Shown here piece by piece: positions 47,225 to 59,045 of a DNA stretch of 64,000 nt. Source of the stretch: Candidula unifasciata (Eukaryota; Mollusca; Gastropoda; Stylommatophora; Geomitridae); contig CAJHNH020002451.1 in the NCBI GenBank assembly GCA_905116865.2, positions 1-64,000 of the forward strand, written 5' to 3'. Below the pieces are notes generated by a model. It ran no database searches and was not told where the DNA came from. It was given only the letters and a program-made list of their open reading frames with translations. Numbering within the stretch: the stretch's first letter is position 1; each line of letters opens with the position of its first letter. Made by a program: the position numbers and the translations under genes.

Positions 47225-48435
47225 CAAAGACCAGACAGACAAGCACACTGACATACAACACTACACTAAACACAAAGAACCAGGCAGACAAGCACACTGA
47301 CATACAACACTACACACAAACAGCCAGACAGACAAGCACACTGACATACAACACTACACACAAAGAGCCAGTCAGACAAGCACACTGACATACAACACTA
47401 CACACAAACAACCAGGCAGACAAGCACACTGACATACAACACTACACACAAACAACCAGGCAGACAAGCACATTGTGTGTTTCACATACAACACTACACA
47501 CAAACAACCAGGCAGACAAGCACATTGTGTTTTTCACATACAACACTACACACAAACAACCAGGCAGACAAGCACATTGTGTGTTTCACATACAACACTA
47601 CACACAAACAACCAGGCAGACAAGCATATTGTGTGTCTCACATACAACACTACACACAAACAACCAGGCAGACAAACACATTGTGTCTCACATACAACAC
47701 TACACACAAACAACCAGGCAGACAAGCACATTGTGTGTCTCACATACAACACTACACACAAACAACCAGGCAGACAAGCACATTGTGTGTCTCACATACA
47801 ACACTACACACAAACAACCAGGCAGACAGGCACATTGTGTGTCTCACATACAACACTACACACAAACAACCAGGCAGACAAGCACATTGTGCGTCTCACA
47901 TACAACACTGCACACAAACAACCAGGCAGACAAGCACACTGTGTGTCTCACATACCAGACTACACACAAACAACCAGGCAGACAAGCACATTGTGTGTCT
48001 CACATACAACACTACACACAAACAACCAGGCAGACGAGCACATTGTGTGTCTCACATACAACACTACACAAAAAACAACCAGGCAGACAAGCACATTTTG
48101 TGTCTCACATACAACACTACACACTAACAACCAGGCAGACAGGCACATTGTGTGTCTCACATACAACACTACACACAAACAACCAGGCAGACAAGCACCT
48201 TGTGTGTCTCACATACAACACTACACACAAACAACCAGGCAGACAAGCACATTGTGTGTCTCACATACAACACTACACACAAACAACCAGGCAGACAAGC
48301 ACATTGTGTGTCTCACATACAACACTACACACAAACAACCAGGCAGACAAGCACATTGTGTGTCTCACATACAACACTACACACAAACAACCAGGCAGAC
48401 AAGCACCTTGTGTGTCTCACATACAATACGTTAGG
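47225..48435. repeat. 52-bp minisatellite
   Basis: About 20 copies of a 52-bp unit (GCACATTGTGTGTCTCACAT, ACAACACTACACACAAACAA, CCAGGCAGACAA), preceded at 47225-47465 by about five shorter units (about 44 bp) with GCACACTGACATACAAC, which lack TTGTGTGTCTC. All frames stay open on both strands, so the long His/Thr/Gln-rich frames are artefacts. Confidence 0.96.
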
Positions 48436-48600
48436 AAATCTTGGTAAGTCACACACGCACAATTTGTATCCTGTAAACGAAACTAACAGGCGTGGGCGAC
48501 GAGACGGGTAACACATGGACAGGTGTACAGCAGATAAGGCGACCTGCGCCTTCCTGACAATTGGAGTGTGATGTCATTTGATTGCCGTGATTGATATATC

Positions 48601-49254
48601 TATGTGGAGCACTGCGTTTCAACAGCTCTTCTCTTTCTTTATGTGGAACACTGTGTTTTAACAGTTCTTCTCTTTCTCCATGTGGAACACTGTGTTTCAA
48701 CAGCTCTTCTCTTTCTCTATGTGAAACACTGCGTTTCAACAGCTCTTCTCTATCTCTATGTGGAACACTGTGTTTCAACAGCTCTTCTCTCTCTCTCTCT
48801 ATGTTGAACACTGTGTTTCAACAGCTCCTCTCTCTCTATGTGAAACACTGTGCTTCAACATCTCTTCTCTTTCTCTATGTGAAACACTGTGCTTCAACAG
48901 CTCTTCTCTTTCTCTATGTGAAACACTGTTTTCAACAGCTCTTCTCTTTCTCTATGTGAAACACTGTGCTTCAACAGCTCTTCTCTTTCTCTATGTGAAA
49001 CACTGTGCTTCAACAGCTCTTCTCTCTCTCTCTCTATGTGAAACACTGTGCTTCAACAGCTCTTCTCTCTCTCTATGTGAAACACTGTGCTTCAACAGCT
49101 CTTCTCTTTCTCTATGTTGAACACTGTGTTTCAACAGCTCTTCTCTTTCTCTGTGTGGAACACTGTGTTTTAACAGCTTTTCTCTTTCTCTATGTGGAAC
49201 ACTGTGTTTCAACAGCTCTTCTCTTTCTCTATGTGGAACACTGCGTTTCAACAA

Positions 49255-49292
<38 letters not shown>

Positions 49293-49345
49293 TCTCTCTC
49301 TATGTGGAACACTGTGTTTCAACAGCTCTTCTCTTTCTCTATCCT
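48601..49345. repeat. 39-bp minisatellite
   Basis: About 19 copies of TATGTGGAACACTGTGTTTC plus AACAGCTCTTCTCTTTCTC, with a GAAACACTGTGCTTC subfamily in the middle. (CT)n expansions occur inside units (48790, 49022, 49262-49290). Confidence 0.95.
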
Positions 49346-49489
49346 TTGCACCGTCCCTTGCTTTCGAGTCATGATAAATGTTAAGACTAATTCAAACAAT
49401 TGTCTGTGGGCAGGTGTGTGGGAGAATAGATCACTGGCAATCTTCAGACAGGCGGAGATAGATAACTAAAATGGCCCAGGGCGCACAAG

Positions 49490-49895
49490 ACAGAATACGC
49501 AAGACAGGGTAAACAAGACAGGGTACACAAGACAGGGGACACAAGAAAGGTACACAGGACAGGGTACACCAGATAATATGCCCAAAACAGGGTACACAAG
49601 ACAGGGTAAACAAGACAGGGGACAAAAGACAGGGTACACAAGACAGGGTACACAAAACAGGGTACACAAAACAGGGTACACAAGACAGGGTACACAGGAT
49701 AATGTACACAAGACAGGGTTCACACGACAGGGTATACAAGATAATATACACAAGACAGGGTACACAAAACACGGTGCACAAGACAGGGTACACAAGAAAG
49801 GGTACACAAGACAGGGTACACAAGATAGGGTACACAAGACAAGGTACACAAAACACTGTACACAAGACAAGTTACACAAGACAGGGTCGACTGAT
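49490..49895. repeat. 14-bp minisatellite
   Basis: About 28 copies of ACACAAGACAGGGT with GATAATAT, AAAGGGT and AAAACAGGGT variants. Frame-open because 14 bp units have no stop on the minus strand (Cys-Val-Pro-Cys artefact). Confidence 0.94.
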
Positions 49896-51290
49896 AAGTC
49901 GACTAAAAAAACAAAGAAATATCTCGTGTGTTGTGGTCAATGAAACAATGAAATATCTCCTGTGTTGTGTTCAATGAAACAACGAAATATCTCGTGTGTG
50001 TTGCGGTCAATGAAAAAATGAAACATCTCGTGTGTGTTGTGTTTAATGAAACAATGAAATGTTTCATGTGTGTTGTGTTCAATCAAACAATGAAATGTCT
50101 CATGTGTGTTGTGGTCAATGAAAAAATGAAATATCTCGTGTGTTGTGGTCAATGAAACAATGAAATGTCTCATGTGTGTTGTGGTCAATGAAACAATGAA
50201 ATATCTCGTGTGTTGTGGTCAATGAAACAATGAAATATCTCATGTGTGTTGTGGTCAATGAAACAATGAAATATCTCATGTGTTGTGGTCAATAAAACAC
50301 TGAAATATCTCATGTGTTGTGGTCAATGAAACAATGAAATATCTCGTGTGTTGTGGTCAATGAAACACTGAAATCTCTCATGTGTGTTGTGGTCAATGAA
50401 ACAATGAAATATCTCGTGTGTGTTGTGGTCAATGAAACACTGAAATATCTCGTGTGTGTTGTGGTCAATGAAACACTGAAATATCTCATGTGTGTTGTGG
50501 TCAATGAAACAATGAAATGTTCCGTGTGTGTTGTGTTCAATGAAACAATGAAATGTCCTGTGTGTTGTGGTCAATGAAACAATGAAATATATCATGTGTG
50601 TTGTGGTCAATGAAACACTGAAATATCTCATGTGTTGTGGTCAATGAAACAATGAAATATCTCGTGTGTTGTGGTCAATAAAACAATGAAATATCTCATG
50701 TGTGTTGTGGTCAATGAAACAATGAAATGTCTCGTGTGTGTTGTAGTCAATTAAACAATGAAATGTCTCGTGTGTGTTGTGGTCAATGAAACAATGAAAT
50801 GTTTCGTGTGTGTTTTGGTCAATGAAAGAATGAAATATCTCTTGTGCTGTAGTCAATGAAAGAATGAAATATCTCGTGAGTTTTGGTCAATGAAACAATG
50901 AAATATCTTCTGTATTATGGTCAATGAAACAATGAAATATTTCGTGTGTGTTGTGGTTAATGAAACAATGAAATATCTCGTGTGTGTTGTGGTTAATGAA
51001 ACAATGAAATATCTCGTGTGTTGTGGTCAATAAAACACTGAAATATCTCGTGTGTGTTGTAGTCAATGAAACACTGAAATATCTCGTGTGTGTTGTAGTC
51101 AGTGAAACAATGAAATATCTCGAGTGTGTTGTAGTCAATGAAACACTGAAATATCTCGTGTGTGTTGTAGTCAATGAAACACTGAAATATCTCGTGTGTG
51201 TTGTAATCAGTGAAACAATGAAATATCTCGTGTGTGTTGTGGTCAATGAAACAATGAAATATCTCGTGTGTGTTGTGGTCTATGTATAAA
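49896..51290. repeat. 36-bp minisatellite
   Basis: About 39 copies of TGTGTGTTGTGGTCAATGAA plus ACAATGAAATATCTCG; some units are 34 bp (one TG less). ACACTG and ATGTCTC variants are clustered. Confidence 0.95.
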
Positions 51291-51459
51291 AATGAACGAT
51301 ACCTCTCTGATACAACATGTGATATGTAAATTGAACCGAATACACAATTCCCGATGATCACAGGGTCAAGGACTTAATTAGCCGTGATTTAGACAGAAAC
51401 CATGCAGGTATCGCAACTAACGAGAGCAATGGTCGTCATCCCTGCCATCAGGGGGCGTA
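51291..51459. other. Spacer between array and LINE E
   Basis: Unique sequence. Nothing recognised apart from the probable beginning of LINE E near 51460. Confidence 0.4.
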
Positions 51460-52412
51460 TGTAGGAAAGTGCAAGCAAAGTCATATCTCAGAGTAGCTGC
51501 GGACTAGAAACACCTCCTGCATGAAGCCCTAGGTAGAGCTGAATGTCACAGACTGAAAAGAGGAAAGTCTTGGATAGCGCAAGCTGTAGACACAATTGTA
51601 CATATGTGCAGGTTTGACAAATGTAGGCGTGCAGAGGAGTGGGTCAAAGTGTCTGATCAGGCTTCAGACTTGTGTAGAGTTCTAAACACATTGGGACGTG
51701 AGTGCAGGGACAACAAATGATTCATGACAATTTCCGCCTAAGTGATGTGATTATATATACAGATGGCTCTGTGTTGAGGGGTATGTGAAGTGCATGGTTG
51801 TTCATAACGAAGTCGAATGAACGCCGCTTGGTGCAACAAAGCTTGAAATATGTTATCACAACGTCTAGCTTGAGAATCGAGATGGAGGCAGTCACTACTG
51901 CATTCCTCTGGTTTCAGAATCAGCTGTATACACATTGTAACTGACTCACAGAGCATGCTGAGAAAGGTGGAGACAGGCAAGCTCGGTGCAGAGTGGCAAG
52001 CATCACTTCAAAGGTCCCGGGTAGTTAGCATCCTTTGGATATTTTCTCCAGGTCATACCGGTGTGTTAGGAAATGAGCAGGCAGACAGACTAGCCGGCTG
52101 TGCACAACTTGGTGGTGAATTGATATATGACAAACTGGATGTTGTGAGGACCCTTTGGGAGCCAGTAAACAGTGCGGAGGCACAGATAGATCAGTACGGT
52201 CTGAGGAGAATGACAAGCTGGATGTTGTGAGGACCCTTTGGGAGCGAGTCAACAGTGCGGAGGCACAGATAGATCAGTACGGTCTGAGGAGAAGGGCACT
52301 GCGGGGAGTTACAAGGGGATTTCACCGACGCTCCACACTCAGGGGAAAGGCGAGACGGATAAACAGACAGTTACTTGTAGCATCGGAATTTAAACTCTTC
52401 GCTTTCTGGTGA
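51460..52412 (+). mobile_element. Jockey/I-like LINE fragment E with RNase H
   Basis: Same family as LINE D, on the plus strand. VQAKSYLRVAAD, LHEALGRAECHRLKRGKSW and RRAEEWVKVSDQASDLCRVL align with LINE D. The RNase H start (IYTDGSVLRG, near 51755) is followed by stops. The later frame 51955-52230 gives LRKVETGKLGAEWQASLQRS and WIFSPGHTGVLGNEQADRLA, the terminal RNase H block. GVTRGFHRRSTLRGKARR ends it. An 83-bp segment is tandemly duplicated (52129-52294). Several stops and frameshifts make it a relic. Confidence 0.82.
52129..52294 (+). repeat. 83-bp tandem duplication inside LINE E
   Basis: GACAAACTGGATGTTGTGAG ... GGTCTGAGGAGAA is repeated from 52212 (GACAAGCTGGATG). Two copies, a few differences, not a multiple of three, so it shifts the frame. 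Confidence 0.9.
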
Positions 52413-52534
52413 AGATAGGGACGGAGCGCTTATGGGGTTGTCCCGAGTTCTGTGATGTCGATTCTTAATTCAACATTCAGTGAACATGTAGGTTGAAGAT
52501 TAGCACCAATTCACAGCACGTGGGTGATGAAAAC

Positions 52535-52885
52535 AAGGCCTGACTACATTACATAACCCTTGACTACATCACATAACCCTTGAACACATCACATAACCCT
52601 TGCCTACATCACATAACCCTTGCCTACATGACATAACCCTTGCCTACATCACATACCCCTTGCCTACATCACATAACCCTTGACTACATCACATAACCCT
52701 TGACTACATCACATAACCCTTGACTACATCACATAACCCTTGACTACATCACATACCCCTTGACTACATCACATAACCCTTGCCTACATCACATAACCCT
52801 TGCCTACATCACATAACCCTTGACTACATCACATAACCCTTGCCTACATCACATAACCCTTGCCTACATCACATAACCCTTGACC
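52535..52885. repeat. 20-bp minisatellite
   Basis: About 17 copies of ACATAACCCTTGACTACATC with a TTGCC variant. Homogeneous. Directly abuts the 3' end of LINE F. Confidence 0.96.
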
Positions 52886-53038
52886 TGTTAGGATCGTGAA
52901 GTTGTACTGATGGAAGCACAGGCACATAAAACCCGCCATTTTTCTCTGTTTTCTGCTTGATGAATAGTTATCATTTTGTCCTGTCCATTTCTTGATGTGA
53001 TCATTCCAGGTTCTTATTTGCTCTCTTCTTCTTCTTCG

Positions 53039-53075
<37 letters not shown>

Positions 53076-53786
53076 CCACCCCTATCCCCCAATGCAAATT
53101 TCAAACAGTCTTTGCAATCGAATCATGTCCCACAATGTGCCCAAACCAAGCTAGCTTGCGACGTTTCACCACTGCCAAGGGAGGCTCCTCATATCCTGCA
53201 GATGTGTATATTTTGTCTCAGACATATTTATTAGTTTTGTGTTCAAAATAATTAATTCATAAAATGCGTCTATAGCATTTACATTCGAAAGCCTGAATCC
53301 TCCTTTCCATTTCCGCAGTGAGAGTCCAACTCTCACATCCGTACAAGAAAATAGACAAGACCAGTGATTTGTAAATATTGACCTTGACTGCGATGCTGAT
53401 TTTGCTCTTCCACATCGTATTCAGCTGTGACATCGCGGCTGTTGCCATTTTAAGTCTTGGCTTGATCTGTTTGGTACAACTGCCGTAGTTGCATATGTGG
53501 CAGCCAAGATATTTAAAGGTTTTAACTTCGTTTTTTTTTCCTCTTGTATCTGTATGTTGGTAGGTACTTGATTATTATGACTATTTACCAGAATTTTGCT
53601 TTTCTCGGCTTTAATTTCCATGCCATATTTACTACAGACTGTCTCTAGTTTTGTATTAAGTTCTCAGAGTTGTGCTTCGAAACCAGCCATAGATCTATGT
53701 CGTTTGCAAAACGTAACTGGCATAGGCTAATCCCAAGACATGAATCCACTGAGCTGTAACTAAGAAGTGAAACGACGGGAAAAGGC

Positions 53787-53790
<4 letters not shown>
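52886..53790 (-). mobile_element. RTE-like LINE fragment F, RT C-terminal half
   Basis: Minus strand, in several frames: QLRFANDIDLWLVSKHNSE (the LRFADDI box with Asn for one Asp), YLGCHICNYGSCTKQIKPRL, KMATAAMSQLNTMWKSKISI and SLVLSIFLYGCESWTLTAEM. Then AFECKCYRRIL, VVKRRKLAWFGHIVGHDSIA (53120-53190) and RTWNDHIKKWTGQNDNY, RKQRKMAGFMCLCFHQYN (52900-53010). This is the full usual order from the catalytic box to the C-terminus. Between the GH block and the TW-DHIKKWTG block, where a Gly/Arg-rich RGRP motif is expected, lies a run of 34 C (34 G on the coding strand). Confidence 0.83.
53041..53074. repeat. Poly-C run of 34
   Basis: An uninterrupted C34 at the position of the Gly-rich codons of LINE F. 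The exact length is likely unreliable. Confidence 0.95.
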
Positions 53791-53824
<34 letters not shown>

Positions 53825-53892
53825 TAAGCACACACGCACACAATCACACACGCACACACACACATACGCATACACACATACGCGCACACACA
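53789..53892. repeat. CA microsatellite
   Basis: (CA)n from 53789 to about 53822, then mixed CACACGCACACA to 53890, between LINE F and LINE G. Confidence 0.93.
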
Positions 53893-54290
53893 ATGGGTAG
53901 ATGCATTATCAAATCGCACTTAACCTCTCTAACTTGGATCTACACACCGGGTGATGCGGGCGTAAAGGGAAATGAGCGAGCGGACCAACTGGCAAGCACT
54001 GCAATAATGATTGCGGGGAAAAGCAGAGCAGATATCGTCAACGCTGTACGGACTTGGCTTGTCCATAACGAGGAATCCCTGAAAGTAACACGACTACGTG
54101 ACATTAGAGTAAAGCATGATGAAGCACGTCTATGCCGTCTTCGAGGCCAAGATAGGAGACAATATATACAACTTCTTATGGAAACAATTAGTAGAAGTAC
54201 TTTGGATGGGCTGCTGCATCGGAGGACTGAGCACTCATAGGAATACCCAATAAGCAGTGACGTCAATTTTGTTAACATAACATAACATAA
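53893..54290 (+). mobile_element. Jockey/I-like LINE fragment G, RNase H end and 3' tail
   Basis: Open frame to 54240: SHLTSLTWIYTPGDAGVKGN and ERADQLASTA (terminal RNase H block with N-E-x-AD), then RADIVNAVRTWLVHNEESLK and LRGQDRRQYIQLLMETISRS, ending LHRRTEHS and a stop. The 3' tail is GTTAACATAACATAACATAA. The same tail occurs at 34194-34290. The fragment has no 5' part but is otherwise undamaged. Confidence 0.8.
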
Positions 54291-54455
54291 CACACATATA
54301 CGCAAACACAAACACTGACACACATACGCGCGCACACACACACATACGCACACATATACGCACACACATACGCACACATATACACTCGCGAATACACACG
54401 CACTCACAAATATACACTTACACACGCACACACTCGCGCACACACAAACAAGAAA
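54285..54455. repeat. CA-rich microsatellite
   Basis: Imperfect CACACATACGCACACA words after the tail of LINE G. Confidence 0.9.
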
Positions 54456-54491
54456 AATCAGACGTTTTAGTAGGAGTCCTTTTCGGCAGGA

Positions 54492-55753
54492 ACTTCAACA
54501 ACAAGGGATAGACAAACCTGGACACCGGTCCCCGTCAGCAACAAGGGATAGAGAAACCTGGACACCGGTCCCCGTCAGCAACAAGGGATAAAGAAACCTG
54601 GACACCGGTCCCCACCAGCAACAAGGGATAGATAAACCTGGACACCGGTCCCTACCAGCAACAAGGGATAGACAAACCTGGACACCGGTCCCCTCCAGCA
54701 ACAAGATATAGAGAAACCTGGACACCGATCATCACCAGCAACAATATATAGAGAAACCTGGACACCGGTTCCCACCAGCAACAAGGGATATAGAAACCTG
54801 GACCCCGGTCCCCACCAGCAACAAGATATAGAGAAACCTGGACACCGATCCTCACTAGCAACAAGGGATAGAGAAACCTGGACACCGGTCCCCACCAGCA
54901 ACAAGGGATAGAGAAACCTGGACACTGGTCCCCAAAAGCAACAGGGGATAGAGAAACCTGTACACCGGTCCCCACCAGCAACAAGGGATAGACAAACCTG
55001 GACACCGGTCCCTACCAGCAACAAGATATAGAGAAACCTGGACACCGGTCCCCACCAGCAACAAGATATAGATAAACCTGGACACTGGTCCCCACCAGCA
55101 ACAAGGAATAGACAAACCTGGACACTGGTCCCCACCAGCAACATTGGATAGAGAAACCTGGACACCAGTCCCCACCAGCAACAAGGGATAGACAAACCTG
55201 GACACCGGTCCCCACCAGCAACAAGATATAGACAAACCTGGACACCGGTCCCCACCAGCAACATGGGATAGAGAAACCTGGACACCGGTCCCCACCAGCA
55301 ACAAGATATAGAGAAACACCGGTCCCCACCAGCAACAAGATATAGACAAACCTGGACACCGGTCCCCAACAGCAACAAGATATAGACAAACCTGGACACC
55401 GGTCCCCACCAGCAACAAGGGATAGACAAATCTGAACACCGGTCTCCACCAGCAACAAGATATAGACAAACCTGGACACCGGTCCACACCAGCAACAAGA
55501 TATAGAAAAACCTGGACACCGGTCCCCATCAGCAACAAGGGATAGAGAAACCTGGACACCGGTTCCCACTAGCAACAAGATATAGAGAAACCTGGACACC
55601 GGTCCCCACCAGCAACATGGGATAGAGAAACCTGGACACCGGTCCCCAACAGCAACAAGATATAGACAAACCTGGACACCGGTCCCCACCAGCAACAAGA
55701 TATAGACAAACCTGGACGCCGGTCCCCAATAGCAACATTGGATAGAGAAACCT
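54492..55753. repeat. 40-bp minisatellite
   Basis: About 31 copies of CAACAAGGGATAGAGAAACC plus TGGACACCGGTCCCCACCAG, with AGATATAG and ATTGGATAG variants. Open frames on the minus strand (for example 54575-55519, 314 codons) are repeat translations: each three units return to frame without a stop. Confidence 0.97.
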
Positions 55754-56145
55754 GTTGACTATTTTAATTTTTTGGAATAATTCTTATTACTTGATTGTCA
55801 GACCTTGTATAAGTCCTTTTGTGTGTCATATCAGTGTTTATAATATGTATACTGCATCACTTGTACCTTTATCTCCCATAAATCCATACTGCTTTTCACT
55901 CATTTGCATTCTAATTTTTTGTTTTATTCTTCTATTTATAATTCTAAGTCGTAATTTGGTGATACGATTTATTAAGTTGATTTTTAAACTCATTTGCTCC
56001 TTGTCTTTTGAGTAACGCCATAAATACAGATTTCATCACATCACTTGGCATATACCTAGTGTTATAAATTTCATTCATCAGTTAAGTTATTATTTCTACC
56101 CAGTTAGATCAGTAATTTGTTTATGCACTGGTAATCTGGTAATCT

Positions 56146-56443
56146 GGTAATCCTAGTTTCAGCTTCATAGCAAACGGATCACCCCATAGTTGCTCCACTC
56201 CTGTGCCAACGAAAAATACACGTAGCTCACAGTGTCACGCCATGCCCTCAACTCAGAAGCTGGGCGACGAAACTATATCCTTTCAGTCTACAAATGGAGC
56301 AAAAATGCAGCGGCCACCTTCTGGCAGGAAAAAAAAAGGGTGCCGTGCCTAGCGTCCATTTTGACCTGAAGCATTATATAAGGGTTAATAAACGGTCACC
56401 CCAGCAGTACCCTCATTATTAGCTGGGGAAGGGACTTGGGACA
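56146..56443 (+). mobile_element. Element Q, copy 3, internally deleted
   Basis: CCTAGTTTCAGCTTCATAGC to CATCCACCAGCAGGCGTCC. Compared with copy 2b about 330 bp are missing after GTGCCAACGAAAAATACACG. It interrupts the reading order of LINE H between the pre-RT region and the RT, so it is an insertion younger than LINE H. CTGGTAATCTGGTAATC precedes it. A clean target-site duplication was not seen. Confidence 0.72.
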
Positions 56444-57016
56444 TTACATCCACCAGCAGGCGTCCACTTTTTGCATCTTCATTCAACATGACTGTGTTCA
56501 ATTTTATTGCATTGTTCATTTAGCCATTCTTCTTTTGACTTCATACACTTGTGCCTTATTTCTTTATTTATCTTGTCATATTCTTCTTTGTCATTCATAC
56601 GTTGCTTTCTATCACCCATTAACTTTTAAATTTTTTCGGTCAATCATTTTCGTTTAGCTGTTTGTCTTCTTTAAGGTAAAATCTCTGTGCTTGTTTGACG
56701 GATAGACTCTTTCAGCATTTCCCACTGATCGTTTATCGTTTGTATTTTTGGTTTTGCATTGTATCTGTTCCTCACAATAACTCTATATAGTTCCTGAATG
56801 TCTTTATCCTCTCTTAGAATATCCTTGTTTAGTCTACAGTATTTGATCTCTTTCTTTCCCCTCTTTAGTCGTACATTTAATTTTCCACATAATAGGACGT
56901 GGTCACTGTTACAGTCAGCACTAGGTCTTGTCTTCACATTTGTTAGTGCATTTCTAAACCTTTTGTTAATTGGTAAATAATCCATTTGATTGAATGCTGT
57001 CTTATCTGGACTTTTC

Positions 57017-57082
57017 CACGTGTATAATCGTCTCTTATGTTGTTTAAACCACGTGTATAATCGTCTCTTATGTTGTTTAAAC
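57017..57082 (-). repeat. 33-bp in-frame duplication in LINE H
   Basis: Two perfect copies of a 33-bp segment (CACGTGTATAATCGTCTCTT ...) that encode T-W-F-K-Q-H-K-R-R-L-Y twice within a conserved endonuclease block. In-frame and identical, so recent. Confidence 0.93.
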
Positions 57083-57799
57083 CAGGTGTTTCCAATCATC
57101 ATTTCATGTATGTTGGCCCACTCTACCAGTGTTTCACCTCTTTCATTTATTGATCCTAAACCATATTCCCCAACTACATCTTCCGTTCTCTCTTTTTTAA
57201 CTTTTTCATTTAAATCTTTCAATAATATTTTTATTTCTTGTGATTTTGTTTGGGCTATTGCCAAATCTAAATTTTTGTAACATTTTTCTATTTTCTCTTC
57301 ACTGCTAACTGATGTTAGGGCATACACTTGTATTATGTTTATATTTATTGGTTTGCCTTTGATTGTAACCTTAATAACCCTATCTGATATACTCCTAAAC
57401 CGACAATTGCTTTTGCTGTTTCTTTATCAAAACGTATCCCCAACCCGTTTTCATGTTTGTCGCTTCCAGAGTATATTATTGTATTCCTATCTTATCTGGT
57501 CATTCCAGCACCGTTCCATCTCATTTCTCTCATTCCTATGAGGTTTATCTTCGTACATTCCATTTCTTTTATCACAATTTGTGTCTGTCCCAATTCTGCA
57601 AGTGTTCTCATTAATTTGCTCGTTCAACAATTTTAATTCATATAACTTTCTTAAAATGACCATCAGTAACCGGATGGGGATCTGGTGTCACCTGTGACTC
57701 GTGACTGTACCTACCGGACCAGGCTGTCCTTGGACTTCCATTAACGTCGTTGGTGTGATTCAGCGTTTGTTAGTTCAGTTTCAGTTAGTTCACACACAT

Positions 57800-58755
57800 C
57801 AATTACAAGTGAGACAACACTAGTTCACAGCCATAAATTACCAGCGAGACAACACTAGTTCACAGCCATAAATTACCAGCGAGACAACACTAGTTCACAC
57901 ATAAACTACAAGTGGGACAAAGCTAACTCACACACACAAACTACAAGTGAGACCACACTAGTTAACACACACAAACTACAAGTGAGACCACACTAGTTAA
58001 CACACACAAACTACAAGTGAGACCACACTAGTTAACACACACAAACTACAAGTGAGACCACACTAGTTAACACACACAAACTACAAGTGAGACCACACTA
58101 GTTAACACACAAACACACACACACACACACACACCAACTACAAATGAGACAGCACTAGTTCATACACAAACTACAGGTGAGACAACGGTAGTTCACACAC
58201 ACAAAACCCCAAGTGGGGCAGAACTAGTTCAATCACAAAAACTATCAGTGAGACAAAACTAGTTCACACACATACACAACAAATGAGACAACACTAGTTC
58301 ACTCACAAAAACTACGAGTGAGACAACACTAGTTCACACACACAAAATACAAGATAGCACTAGTTCACACACACAAAACCACAACTGAGGCAGAACTAGT
58401 TCACACACAAAAACTACAAATGAGACAACACTAGTTCACACACAAAAACTACAAATGAGACAACACTAGTTCACACACAAAAACTACAAATGAGACAACA
58501 CTAGTTCACACACACAAAACCACAAGTGAGGCAGAACAAGTTCACACACAAAAACTACAAGTGAGACAACACTAGTTCACACACAAAAATTACAAGTGAG
58601 ACAACACTAGCTCGCACACAAAAACTACAAGTGAGACAACACTAGCTCACACACAAAAACTACAAGTGAGACAACACTAGTTCACACACACAAACTACAA
58701 GTGAGACAACACTAGTTCACACACAAAAACTACAAGTTAGACAGCACTAGTCCAC
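57800..58755. repeat. 35-bp minisatellite
   Basis: About 27 copies of ACTAGTTCACACACAAAAAC plus TACAAGTGAGACAAC, with CACACACAAAC and CCACACTAGTTAACAC variants at 57930-58110. One (CA)n expansion lies at 58107-58131. Confidence 0.94.
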
Positions 58756-59045
58756 ACACATGACTGGCAACTAGGACGATAGGAACTAACCTGGAGCTGC
58801 GATTGCACATAAACTCCCGCGACTCTGTATGGACTCCACGTAGACCTGCTGTCTGTACAAGACCCGTCTCTAGCGACGGGAGAACATTACGGCGGGCAGA
58901 CCTGATGCCTCCAGTCACGTGACTGCAAGCATTGAGTCACTTGTTTATCGTGACTGAGAGCTTACAGTTTGGAACAATAGAGTGTAGGTCGGTGTGGCTG
59001 TGGGCGTGTATATATCTGTCTGCCTGGGAGACAGACAGAAAGAAA
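58756..59045. other. Spacer, unrecognised
   Basis: Unique sequence of fairly high GC; no family recognised. Open frame 58730-58918 (minus) has no motif. Confidence 0.45.

Larger units (their letters stand above)
55770..57640 (-). mobile_element. RTE-like LINE H, split by element Q
   Basis: Minus strand. The endonuclease part (57327-56671) has a linker and SQEIKILLKDLNEKVKKERT, VVGEYGLGSINERGETLVEW, MMIGNTWFKQHKRRLY, YTWKSPDKTAFNQMDYLPIN and NSDHVLLCGKLNVRLKRGKK, the typical order of RTE endonucleases. KYCRLNKD starts the linker. Further on, EEYDKINKEIRHKCMKSKEE and WLNEQCNKIEHSHVE (56600-56460) form the pre-RT region. After the insertion of element Q (56146-56443), RT continues with DVMKSVFMALLKRQGANEFK, LRIINRRIKQKIRMQMSEKQ and YGFMGDKGTSDAVY. 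It is cut at about 55770 by the 40-bp array. A 33-bp in-frame duplication sits at 57017-57082. Confidence 0.85.

Noticed and set aside
47473..48447. 324-codon and 319-codon frames in the 52-bp array
   Set aside because: Three plus-strand frames are open for the same stretch; the 52-bp unit has no stop in any of them. No non-repeat domain.
52535..52885. Interstitial telomere repeat because of TAACCC words
   Set aside because: The unit is 20 bp with a single TAACCC; there is no (TTAGGG)n run.
54575..55698. Large minus-strand frames in the 40-bp array (up to 314 codons, hydrophobic look)
   Set aside because: All three frames give the same Ser-Arg-Phe-Leu-Tyr type repeat, so the apparent membrane character follows from base composition.
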